In this document: positions 1-7,469 of the stretch, one piece after another
Numbering within the stretch: position 1 is the first letter of the stretch
How the letters are laid out: the number at the start of each line of letters is the position of its first letter
From: Alphaproteobacteria bacterium UBA6038
GTDB lineage: Bacteria > Pseudomonadota > Alphaproteobacteria > Micropepsales > Micropepsaceae
NCBI GenBank assembly: GCA_002429315.1
Contig: DIZC01000014.1
Coordinates: 1 to 14,927 of the forward strand
Length of the DNA: 14,927 nucleotides
Direction: 5' to 3'
Notes under the pieces: model-generated
Database searches by the model: none
The model's input: only the letters and a program-made list of their open reading frames with translations
Told to the model about the DNA's origin: nothing
Translations under genes and position numbers: made by a program

Positions 1-1221
<1,221 letters not shown>

Positions 1222-1281
1222 GGCGCACAGCGCAAGGCGCGCGGTTGGGGGGCGTGTGAACCAATGCTGGAGTGGAATGAC

Positions 1282-1325
1282 AACGAACGGCTCGCTTTCT
1301 CCGGAAGGAGAGGCGGGCTGTCGTT
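1282..1325 (+). other. Imperfect hairpin between dnaK and dnaJ
   Basis: In the 122-bp gap, the arms AACGA…CTCC (1282–1302) and GGAG…TCGTT (1307–1325) fold around a GGAA tetraloop, which fits the GNRA class. The inner stem has CTCC/GGAG and GCTCGC/GCGGGC pairing with one G:U pair, and the outer stem is AACGA/TCGTT; bulges lie between. No T-run follows, so it is not a classic terminator. It could be an mRNA processing or stability element, or a partial transcription stop that sets the DnaK:DnaJ ratio. The fold was worked out by eye. Confidence 0.45.
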
Positions 1326-1343
1326 TATGGTGACCAGGTTGGC

Positions 1344-2483
1344 ATGAACAAGCGTTGCTACTATGAGATTCTCGGTGTCGAGCGCGGCGCGGCGATGGAG
1401 GCCATCAAGGGCGCCTACCGCAAGCTCGCCAAGGAGCATCATCCCGACCGCAATCACGGCGACACCACCGCCGAAACGCGCTTCAAGGAAATCAGCGAAG
1501 CCTATGACGTCCTGAAGGACGACCAGAAGCGCGCCGCCTACGATCGCTTCGGCCATGCCGCGTTCGAAAACGGCCACGGCCGGGGCGCCAACGGCTTCGG
1601 CTTCGATTTCTCGTCGTCGTTTACCGATATTTTCGACGATTTGTTCGGCGAATTCACCGGCGGCGGGCGACGTGGCGCGCGGCGCCAGAACCGCGGCCAG
1701 GACCTGCGCTACAATCTCGAGATCACGCTGGAAGAGTCCTTCCGCGGCCGGCAGGCGCAGATCAAGGTCCCGACCGCCGTGGCCTGCGAGGCGTGCGGCG
1801 CCACCGGAGCCGAGTCGGGCACCAAGCCCGAGCAATGCCCGACTTGTTCCGGCATCGGCAAAGTGCGCGCAAGCCAGGGCTTCTTCACCATCGAGCGCAC
1901 CTGCCCCTCGTGCCGCGGCAATGGCCGCATCATTCGCAATCCGTGCAAGGCCTGCCATGGTGCCGGGCTGGTGCAGAAGGAGCGCACGCTTGCGGTGGAC
2001 ATTCCCGCCGGCGTGGAGGAAGGCACGCGCATTCGGCTGGCCGGCGAAGGTCAGGCGGGGCTGAACGGCGGACCCACGGGCGACCTCTATCTGTTTGTCG
2101 CGGTGAAGCCGCATCCGCTGTTCCAGCGCGATGGCCACGACCTCTATTGCCGCGCGCCGGTGTCGTTCGTGACGGCGGCGCTGGGTGGCAGCATCGAAGT
2201 GCCGACGCTGGACGGCGGGCGTGCCAAAGTCTCGATTCCGGAAGGCACGCAATCCGGCCGGCAAATTCGCCTGCGGAGCAAGGGCATGCCGGTGCTGCGC
2301 GGCGGCGGCATGAGCGGCGATCTGTATGTCGAGGTGGTGGTCGAGACGCCGGTGAAGCTTTCCAGGAAGCAGAAGGAATTGCTGCGCGCCTTCGAGACAG
2401 GTTGCGAGCCCGGCTGTCAGCCGGAATCGGAAGGCTTCCTCGTCCGCCTGAAGGAATTCTGGTCCGGCAGCACCGAGGCTTAA
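1344..2483 (+). CDS. dnaJ: Chaperone protein DnaJ (Hsp40)
   Basis: Complete 379-residue type I Hsp40 co-chaperone, which delivers unfolded substrates to DnaK and stimulates its ATPase. The J domain covers residues 1–70 with the HPD triad at 33–35. A Gly/Phe-rich segment follows (about 70–112). The zinc-binding domain has four CxxCxGxG-type repeats, with cysteines at 148/151, 165/168, 187/190 and 201/204, all eight present. The C-terminal substrate-binding domains come next (PAGVEEGTRIRLAGEG, then SIPEGTQSGRQIRLRSKG). The ATG at 1344 has an AGG about 6 nt upstream and places the J domain correctly. Length is normal for the family. It is co-oriented with dnaK, and the gap holds a hairpin that may tune its expression. 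Its stop is followed by the left edge of the AT-rich island. Confidence 0.97.
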   Translation: MNKRCYYEILGVERGAAMEAIKGAYRKLAKEHHPDRNHGDTTAETRFKEISEAYDVLKDDQKRAAYDRFGHAAFENGHGRGANGFGFDFSSSFTDIFDDLFGEFTGGGRRGARRQNRGQDLRYNLEITLEESFRGRQAQIKVPTAVACEACGATGAESGTKPEQCPTCSGIGKVRASQGFFTIERTCPSCRGNGRIIRNPCKACHGAGLVQKERTLAVDIPAGVEEGTRIRLAGEGQAGLNGGPTGDLYLFVAVKPHPLFQRDGHDLYCRAPVSFVTAALGGSIEVPTLDGGRAKVSIPEGTQSGRQIRLRSKGMPVLRGGGMSGDLYVEVVVETPVKLSRKQKELLRAFETGCEPGCQPESEGFLVRLKEFWSGSTEA

Positions 2484-2521
2484 CGGCCGAGCAGAGGGGC
2501 ACCTTCCTCCGGCACCGCTCC

Positions 2522-2548
2522 CTGAACAATTTGCTGTCTTCTGTTCAC
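2522..2548. repeat. Left 27-bp island-edge dyad
   Basis: Arms TGAACA (2523–2528) and TGTTCA (2542–2547) surround a central TTGCTGTC. The reverse complement of the right-edge element (7406–7432) matches this 27-mer at 22 positions; the direct orientation matches at 19. It sits between the convergent ends of dnaJ and the VUT-family gene, where base composition changes from GC-rich to AT-richer. It may be a mobile-element end or attachment site, or a weak terminator hairpin. Confidence 0.4.
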
Positions 2549-2584
2549 AATGGGCCGCCTACGGCTGCTCCACCCAGAAGGAAA

Positions 2585-3295
2585 TTAGATTTGCTGTTGC
2601 GCCGCTGCGGCGTGGCCCTCAGGTGCCGAATCAAAGTGTTCAATGCCTTCGTACCGTTTCACAGCGGTGGCAAGTTGCTTGGTAACGGGAAGAATCAAAA
2701 ATTCGCAGATCATAACAACCGTCCAACTGAATACCCCAGCTGAGAGAATCGTCATGAGAGGAAGAATGCCGCCGTACGCCAAGGTAAAGAAAGTGGCACC
2801 GTTTACGATCTGCGCAATCGCAACGGCCGTCGCAGCCCGCCAGTAGAAATGCCGCGCGTGAAGCTTAATCTTGAGTCGCGACATGAGATAAGAATTGGTG
2901 AGTTCAGTGACGAAATAAGCTGCAATGCTCGCACCAACGATGCGCGGCGTCGCCGAAAAGATTACCCGAAAAGCGGTATTGCTCGTGTATCCGGGAGCTG
3001 GCGGAAGTTGCACGGCGGCTTGCAGAAACACGGCATATAAGATTAAGCAACCAAGCCCAACGTACAAGAGACGGCGGACCCGTCGGTAGCCATATACCTC
3101 CGCCATAACGTCAGCAATAATCAGTGAAAGGACATAACTAAGCTGTGAGGCGATGACAGAAAATCCGAAAACGTTTATGAATTTCAAGTTCAAAACGTTT
3201 GTGATTAGCATGAGGGCCATCATCACAACTGCGAAGTAGCTTAGTGCCTTCGGCTGCCACGTATCGCCAATCGCAACCTTGAGGTCTTTTGGCAT
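2585..3295 (-). CDS. VUT/YhhQ-family membrane transporter (COG1738-like)
   Basis: Predicted 236-residue inner-membrane protein of the VUT family. Its best-known member, YhhQ, takes up queuosine precursors (preQ0/preQ1). About six hydrophobic segments are visible, starting at residue 17. Family hallmarks are the D62…EVYGYRR stretch (to residue 72) between helices 2 and 3 and the R118…AYFVTELTNSY segment. The position where E. coli YhhQ has Asp after the Gly-rich turn reads Asn (AQIVNG, about N165), so substrate specificity may differ. ATG at 3295 is chosen because it precedes helix 1 and has a weak GGA upstream; GTG at 3301 and TTG at 3307 are in-frame alternatives. The chosen start overlaps the start of the divergent FRG gene. 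Family assignment is fairly sure, substrate is not. Confidence 0.75.
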   Translation of the reverse strand: MPKDLKVAIGDTWQPKALSYFAVVMMALMLITNVLNLKFINVFGFSVIASQLSYVLSLIIADVMAEVYGYRRVRRLLYVGLGCLILYAVFLQAAVQLPPAPGYTSNTAFRVIFSATPRIVGASIAAYFVTELTNSYLMSRLKIKLHARHFYWRAATAVAIAQIVNGATFFTLAYGGILPLMTILSAGVFSWTVVMICEFLILPVTKQLATAVKRYEGIEHFDSAPEGHAAAAQQQI

Positions 3296-4115
3296 GGTCA
3301 CATCCAAACGAATTGAGTGCGAGGAGGTACACTTCGACAGTTGGCGCAGTTTTAAGGCGGGCTTCGAGGATCACCTTAGCAGAGCCACCGACCGAATTGA
3401 ACAGCCCTATCCGTTCTTGTTTAGAGGGCAAGGAGACGCGGGTTGGCCGTTAGTGACGAAATTCGCGCGAGATATCTGCCGATTACCAGGACCTTCCAAG
3501 AATCCGCGGCTTAGTGCGCGTGCGAGGCGCAAAGCACTCCTTGAACTCTTTCAGAGCGAGTTGAAGCTTTCTGATGTAGCACAGCTGCAGCCAAAGGCGT
3601 CGCCTTGGGCGCTCGGCCAACACTACGGCTTGCCGTCGCCACTGCTCGATTGGTCAAGCAGTGCCTATGTTGCCGCCTTTTTTGCGGCGGAGTCCGCGGC
3701 CGAAAAAATTCATGCAGAAAATCGACGTGAACTGGAAACCTTAAAGCAGCGCTTCGCCATTTTTGCGATTCGCCAACGTTGCGGCGCGCATTGGGAGAGG
3801 ATGAAAGTTGATTTCATATCTGACACGGAGCCTCTCAATCGACGTATTCGTCCGCAACTAGGATACTTCACGATCACGAATTCGTCAGACGAGCCACTCG
3901 AACAGATCATCGGAAGCTACTGCGCCAAACACCGGGGGCTATCGATGGAGGACTTCTTGGTAAAATTTACGCTTCCCTACAGCGCTGCTTTGGCGGCTTT
4001 GCGGGATCTAGAAAGCATGGACATCACTCCTCGGCGCATATACGCGGACCTAACAGGTGTGTGCCGGGCCGCGACGCAGAGGCTGCGGCTACAAGCTCTT
4101 GGGGTTGAACCCTAA
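3294..4115 (+). CDS. FRG domain-containing protein
   Basis: Cytosolic protein of 273 residues with an FRG domain, named for its Phe-Arg-Gly motif; biochemical function unknown. Visible hallmarks are FDSWRSF (14–20), FLFRGQGDAGW (41–51), and LGQHYGLPSPLLDW (107–120) followed by YVAAFFA (125–131), which matches the 'QHyGlpTrLLDw…A.FFA' signature. No signal peptide or membrane segment is seen. ATG at 3294 is preferred: GAGG at 3281–3284 lies 9 nt upstream, and it keeps the conserved N-terminal Trp segment. A TTG at 3279 is an in-frame alternative. The start overlaps the divergent VUT gene's start, and the TAA stop at 4113–4115 overlaps the convergent neighbour's stop. Codon and base use are AT-richer than the flanking housekeeping genes. 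FRG proteins often occur in accessory regions, but I infer no specific activity. Confidence 0.82.
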   Translation: MVTSKRIECEEVHFDSWRSFKAGFEDHLSRATDRIEQPYPFLFRGQGDAGWPLVTKFARDICRLPGPSKNPRLSARARRKALLELFQSELKLSDVAQLQPKASPWALGQHYGLPSPLLDWSSSAYVAAFFAAESAAEKIHAENRRELETLKQRFAIFAIRQRCGAHWERMKVDFISDTEPLNRRIRPQLGYFTITNSSDEPLEQIIGSYCAKHRGLSMEDFLVKFTLPYSAALAALRDLESMDITPRRIYADLTGVCRAATQRLRLQALGVEP

Positions 4116-5422
4116 GTTGGCAGCTCGACGAGCTCGCATCTATAAGGAACAACCTCGCCTATACGTCGGTCATGCCGAGTGATAAGCTCATGGAGCATTT
4201 GAAAATCGTCCACAAAAGCTCGATGTGGGTGGAGATTAACGATCTCCACAAGATCATTTTGTATCGTATGAGAGGGATCATTGACGACCTTTTCCCATTC
4301 GCGGACAGCAAGCTCATTCCAGAGCGTAGTCATTGCGGATAATAGCCTTTTCGCCTCATCGCGTCGCTCGACGGCGACCCAAAAGTAGCAGTTTGCTTCT
4401 GGGATATCGAGATTATCCAAGCTGCTTTGGACGGTAATTCCGAATTTTGTGCCAGGTGATGGCACATTCACGAATTGTTTTTGGGCGTACAATGATTGCA
4501 AACCTCCGACGATACCGTATTTTATCTTGCCATCTACGACATGCTCCAAGACCTGGTCTGCTGAGTTGAGATAAGCAATATCGTCTACTTGGACCTGGCG
4601 GCTACGAAGTTTTAGACCACCTCGCTTCCGAATGTGCTGGCGGACCACCTCGTCAAAGTCAGATTTCCAAGGAACAGCGAGCTTGAAGTCAGATGGTTCG
4701 GAATGAGTGCGTCGGATGATTTCGTATCCCACATATCGTATCAGAGGAGCGCTTCGGTAAATCAGTCTCCGCGCAAAAAGGGTCTCCACACCCTTTAGCT
4801 GCGCCCGCAGGCTTCCATTGTAGAGCGCCACGTCAAGTTTTTGATTTAGAAGTGCGGCACCGATATCGGACCATTGCACGTCTTCAACAATGATGGTTTT
4901 GCCGAAGTCATTCGACCGACGCGATAGAAGCGCGGGATAAACAGATTCTGCGAAGGGTATGTCGTTGATGCGGATGACCTCGTGTGTGGGGTTTGAGTGG
5001 GTATGGTGGGAGAATTTTGCTCCGCGCGCCCTCCAATACGCGCGCTTAATCTTCGAAATTGTGTCGAACCCAATAGGGCTCCCTCCGAATCCCGAAAGCG
5101 CGATATCAAATTTGTCCTGAACCGCGGTTGCAAAACACTCTGCTACGTCCTTGACCCGCTCGACCTCCCTCTCTCCGCTAGCTATGTCGGTCAAGAAGGA
5201 AACAACATGCTGAATAGCGCATAGGTTCTCGGTAGCCGCGGTCGCCGTGAGTGGTGCAAAAATGGAAAGGGCTTTAGGTCGCAGGCGCGCTTTGAGAATG
5301 GTCGTTTGACCCGTTCGTAGGTATTCCACTCCGGCTTCAATTACCTCATCAAAAAGTGACCCCTGTGGGCGTGCCGCTGCTGCCTGTATCTTCTTTGGTG
5401 GCTGTATCCTCTTTGATGGCAT
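4112..5422 (-). CDS. Cytosolic protein resembling a type-2 solute-binding (PBP2-like) fold, function unknown
   Basis: A 436-residue protein I cannot name. The text resembles periplasmic-binding-protein-2 modules: DKFDIALSGFGG (103–114), IIVEDVQWSDIGAALLNQKLDVALYNG (177–203), FKLAVPWKSDFDEVV (246–260), and ADQVLEHVVDGKIKYGIVGGLQSLYA (288–313). There is no signal peptide or lipobox; the N-terminus is basic and polar (MPSKRIQPPKK). It is therefore probably cytosolic, which would suit ligand sensing or enzyme-like use rather than uptake. No helix-turn-helix domain is evident. ATG at 5422 is chosen over ATG at 5440 because GGAG sits 5 nt upstream of 5422, while 5440 has no clear ribosome site. It is divergent from the peptide/YcaO pair across about 216 bp, and its TAG stop overlaps the FRG stop. 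The gene is likely real; the fold call is tentative. Confidence 0.6.
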   Translation of the reverse strand: MPSKRIQPPKKIQAAAARPQGSLFDEVIEAGVEYLRTGQTTILKARLRPKALSIFAPLTATAATENLCAIQHVVSFLTDIASGEREVERVKDVAECFATAVQDKFDIALSGFGGSPIGFDTISKIKRAYWRARGAKFSHHTHSNPTHEVIRINDIPFAESVYPALLSRRSNDFGKTIIVEDVQWSDIGAALLNQKLDVALYNGSLRAQLKGVETLFARRLIYRSAPLIRYVGYEIIRRTHSEPSDFKLAVPWKSDFDEVVRQHIRKRGGLKLRSRQVQVDDIAYLNSADQVLEHVVDGKIKYGIVGGLQSLYAQKQFVNVPSPGTKFGITVQSSLDNLDIPEANCYFWVAVERRDEAKRLLSAMTTLWNELAVREWEKVVNDPSHTIQNDLVEIVNLHPHRAFVDDFQMLHELITRHDRRIGEVVPYRCELVELPT

Positions 5423-5572
5423 GATGGCTCCAAAAAGCATGCTCTGTGGGTTGCGGTTAATGTCCCGAACGCCTGTCTGAGCGATGTTCCGACGGGCAGC
5501 GTACTGACAGCCCCTAGTCGTTCACCATATGCTGGCCGGGCAGGTGGGGAATACCCCCTTGGGGACCGGGAT

Positions 5573-5601
5573 TATGGTATCCCACGCTTTTCTGGTATAA
5601 G
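5573..5601 (+). promoter_or_regulatory. Possible extended −10 promoter for the peptide–YcaO pair
   Basis: TGGTATAAG at 5593–5601 fits an extended −10 element (TGnTATAAT) 38 bp before the 63-residue ORF. The −35 position 17 bp upstream (5573–5578, TATGGT) matches poorly. TGGTAT also occurs 18 bp upstream (5575–5580). Just before it, at 5546–5564, alternating GGGG/CCCC tracts could form two mutually exclusive small hairpins. Assignment is by eye only. Confidence 0.3.
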
Positions 5602-5638
5602 TGCTTATGGAGGCGCAGACACAACGGGATCCTTAGAA

Positions 5639-5830
5639 ATGCTGAGCTCAACTCAGGTCACACACACCACTCACGTCGGCGGCACCTCCATACCCCGTCC
5701 TCTAAAAGGCCTTCCGAAAGTCGAGCAACATGATGGGCTGTATGCGGCCCAAGGTGAGTCCACTCAATCGCCTAGTTCACCGGTAAGAGCCGTGCCGGAG
5801 CGCCGCCTTCTTCAGCTATTGGGCGGATGA
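5639..5830 (+). CDS. Small Ser/Thr-rich, Cys-free peptide; candidate YcaO substrate
   Basis: This is a 63-residue ORF ending 32 bp before the YcaO gene on the same strand. It has 13 Ser/Thr in two clusters (residues 3–17, starting MLSSTQVTHTTHVGG, and 41–47, STQSPSS), no Cys, a Pro-spaced middle, and an amphipathic end, PERRLLQLLGG, finishing in Gly-Gly. A GGGA lies about 9 nt upstream of ATG 5639, an acceptable ribosome site. No homologue is recognised. Location and size suggest a modified-peptide (RiPP) precursor. Lack of Cys would exclude thiazoles and point to oxazolines, amidines or thioamides if it is modified at all. It could also be a chance ORF in the leader of the YcaO mRNA. Whether it is coding is unproven. 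Confidence 0.4.
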   Translation: MLSSTQVTHTTHVGGTSIPRPLKGLPKVEQHDGLYAAQGESTQSPSSPVRAVPERRLLQLLGG

Positions 5831-5862
5831 CTATGAATTAGGTCGGAAAGTGCGCTTGGGGC

Positions 5863-7362
5863 ATGATCGATCAAGATCGCTATTTCAGCCTCCTCGCCAG
5901 TGTGGGGATCACATTGCACGCGCCCAATGGCAATGTGCTCATGGCATCCCCATCTGGTGCAGACAGGCGCCAGATCTTGGCCGAAGCTTCAAGGAAGCGG
6001 CTGGATGAAAGGCATATCGAAGGTACTCGCGAGGGATTGATCGCAGAAATCGCTGATGAGTTGCGCCTTATTCGAAGGGAAAAGCCTAGCATCTACGAGA
6101 AGCCAAATTCGCTTCCCGTCCGCGAGCTAGATTGGTCTCACGCTCGCGAGCGCCTAGGTAGGATTCAAGTCGGTGATCCGAAATTCGATTGGCATACAGC
6201 CATTGAATACTTGGACAATCACGGGATCGCGCTTCGTCCGTTCTCGCTTCCACAAGGTGAACGAGGTGATACAAATACGGAAGTAGGATTCCCTTTTCTA
6301 TTCGAAGCTTACCGCAAGAGCGACGGATACGTTATATCAGGCGGCAAGGGCCAGTCATCCGAGGACGCGCAGATGGGCGCGATCGCTGAGGCAATCGAGA
6401 GGACTGTAGCTGCATGCCCCACTCTGAAAATCTTCGCAACCGACTCGGACGATCTCCGGCGCACGGGCTTCACAATACCATACTTCGATGTCGGTCCTCG
6501 CGACGCCTATAGTGCGTCGCTCGTCCTAGATTGGGTAGCTGCACACACTCTTGCTGGTCAACCTGCGGCACTCCCCGCCGAACGTGCTCTGTATAATTAC
6601 AACCCTAAATCCGGAATTCGTGCTTTTGCATGGCAACATACAGCGGGATTGGCGGCAGGAAATTCGATTCAAGAGGCGCTCTGGGCAGCGGTTTCAGAAG
6701 TTATAGAGCGTGATGCCTATTGGCTCACCATGCGATGCAAGCTCGTCGCGCCTACCGTTCGAGTTGATGTGGCATTTCAGCGGGCGCCATTCCTTGAGGA
6801 AATATTTGATCGAACGGGCCTGCGCGTCATATTGAAAGACATTAGTCTCGATTGGCCGCTAAGGGTCGTTCATGCGCTCATATTTGATGAGTCCGGGCGC
6901 GTACCTGCGTTCAGTCACGGAACGGGGTCAGCGCCTGACACCGCTGTCGCCGCCGTCAAGGCCATTCTGGAAGCATTTCAGATTCGAGCTGGTCTCATTC
7001 GTCGGTGCGTCGCTACGAATGATGAGGCTATTCTGGGAGGCGCCTTTCGGCCTACTGGATTGATCTGGAGCGACCCGAATTCACGTTGGTTAGTCGACCA
7101 TTTGTTGGTTGCTGAGGTACAGACTGACTATAACTCCGCCGCGCCCTGTCAGCCGGCCGAACTCTTACGTGAAGTCGAGAGAATAGGTGGTCCTATTGTC
7201 TGGACCGAATTGGGTCAAATTGCTGGCTTGGTAGTCGCTCGTGCGTATCTAGAGAACGCGCTTCTGCCACAACCCGAGCTTGAGCACATTCCGACTCGGT
7301 TGAAAAAGTGGCTAACCAGATCAGGTTTGCGATACCCATACTTAGACCCGATTCTATCGTAG
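5863..7362 (+). CDS. Standalone YcaO-domain protein (ATP-dependent peptide backbone-modifying type)
   Basis: A 499-residue cytosolic protein whose C-terminal two thirds is a YcaO domain. YcaO enzymes phosphorylate amide oxygens with ATP to make azolines, amidines or thioamides in peptides; E. coli YcaO itself has a ribosomal S12-related role. The ATP/Mg motifs look intact: GKGQSSEDAQMGAIAEAIER (161–180), AGLAAGNSIQEALWAAVSEV followed by IERD (261–284), and LEAFQIR (369–375). The C-terminus is YPYLDPILS, not the PxPxP tail typical of azoline-forming cyclodehydratases. Residues 1–140 are outside the core domain; 8–70 faintly resemble a TubC-type docking domain. No E1-like, TfuA or dehydrogenase gene is adjacent. 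ATG 5863 has only a weak GGGG just upstream, so translation may be coupled to the peptide ORF 32 bp before it. Family certain, reaction unknown. Confidence 0.9.
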   Translation: MIDQDRYFSLLASVGITLHAPNGNVLMASPSGADRRQILAEASRKRLDERHIEGTREGLIAEIADELRLIRREKPSIYEKPNSLPVRELDWSHARERLGRIQVGDPKFDWHTAIEYLDNHGIALRPFSLPQGERGDTNTEVGFPFLFEAYRKSDGYVISGGKGQSSEDAQMGAIAEAIERTVAACPTLKIFATDSDDLRRTGFTIPYFDVGPRDAYSASLVLDWVAAHTLAGQPAALPAERALYNYNPKSGIRAFAWQHTAGLAAGNSIQEALWAAVSEVIERDAYWLTMRCKLVAPTVRVDVAFQRAPFLEEIFDRTGLRVILKDISLDWPLRVVHALIFDESGRVPAFSHGTGSAPDTAVAAVKAILEAFQIRAGLIRRCVATNDEAILGGAFRPTGLIWSDPNSRWLVDHLLVAEVQTDYNSAAPCQPAELLREVERIGGPIVWTELGQIAGLVVARAYLENALLPQPELEHIPTRLKKWLTRSGLRYPYLDPILS

Positions 7363-7405
7363 GCATTTGCCCGCCACGGCCGCTATCCCTGTGGCAGCGC
7401 GCGCC

Positions 7406-7432
7406 GTGAACAGAATACAGCATTCTGTTCAC
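7406..7432. repeat. Right island-edge perfect hairpin
   Basis: An 11-bp perfect inverted repeat, GTGAACAGAAT (7406–7416) and ATTCTGTTCAC (7422–7432), surrounds a 5-nt loop ACAGC. It lies between the convergent ends of the YcaO gene and the isocitrate lyase-family gene. There is no T-run, but it could still act as a bidirectional stop. Read in reverse complement it matches the left-edge element (2522–2548) at 22 of 27 positions, including the loop GCTGT, so the pair may mark the ends of an inserted segment. Confidence 0.5.
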
Positions 7433-7469
7433 CCATTTGTAGGCGCACTTCCAATAGCGTTGCCCGAGC

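Noticed and set aside
2484..2584. An intrinsic terminator after dnaJ
   Set aside because: Only short imperfect stems (GAGC…GCTC) and no T-run were found; the dyad at 2522–2548 has a 13-nt central gap and is listed as a repeat instead.
5607..5636. A 9-codon ORF (ATG at 5607, TAG at 5634–5636) just before the 63-residue peptide, as a possible attenuator leader
   Set aside because: It has no run of regulatory codons, no clear ribosome site, and no terminator/antiterminator pair after it.
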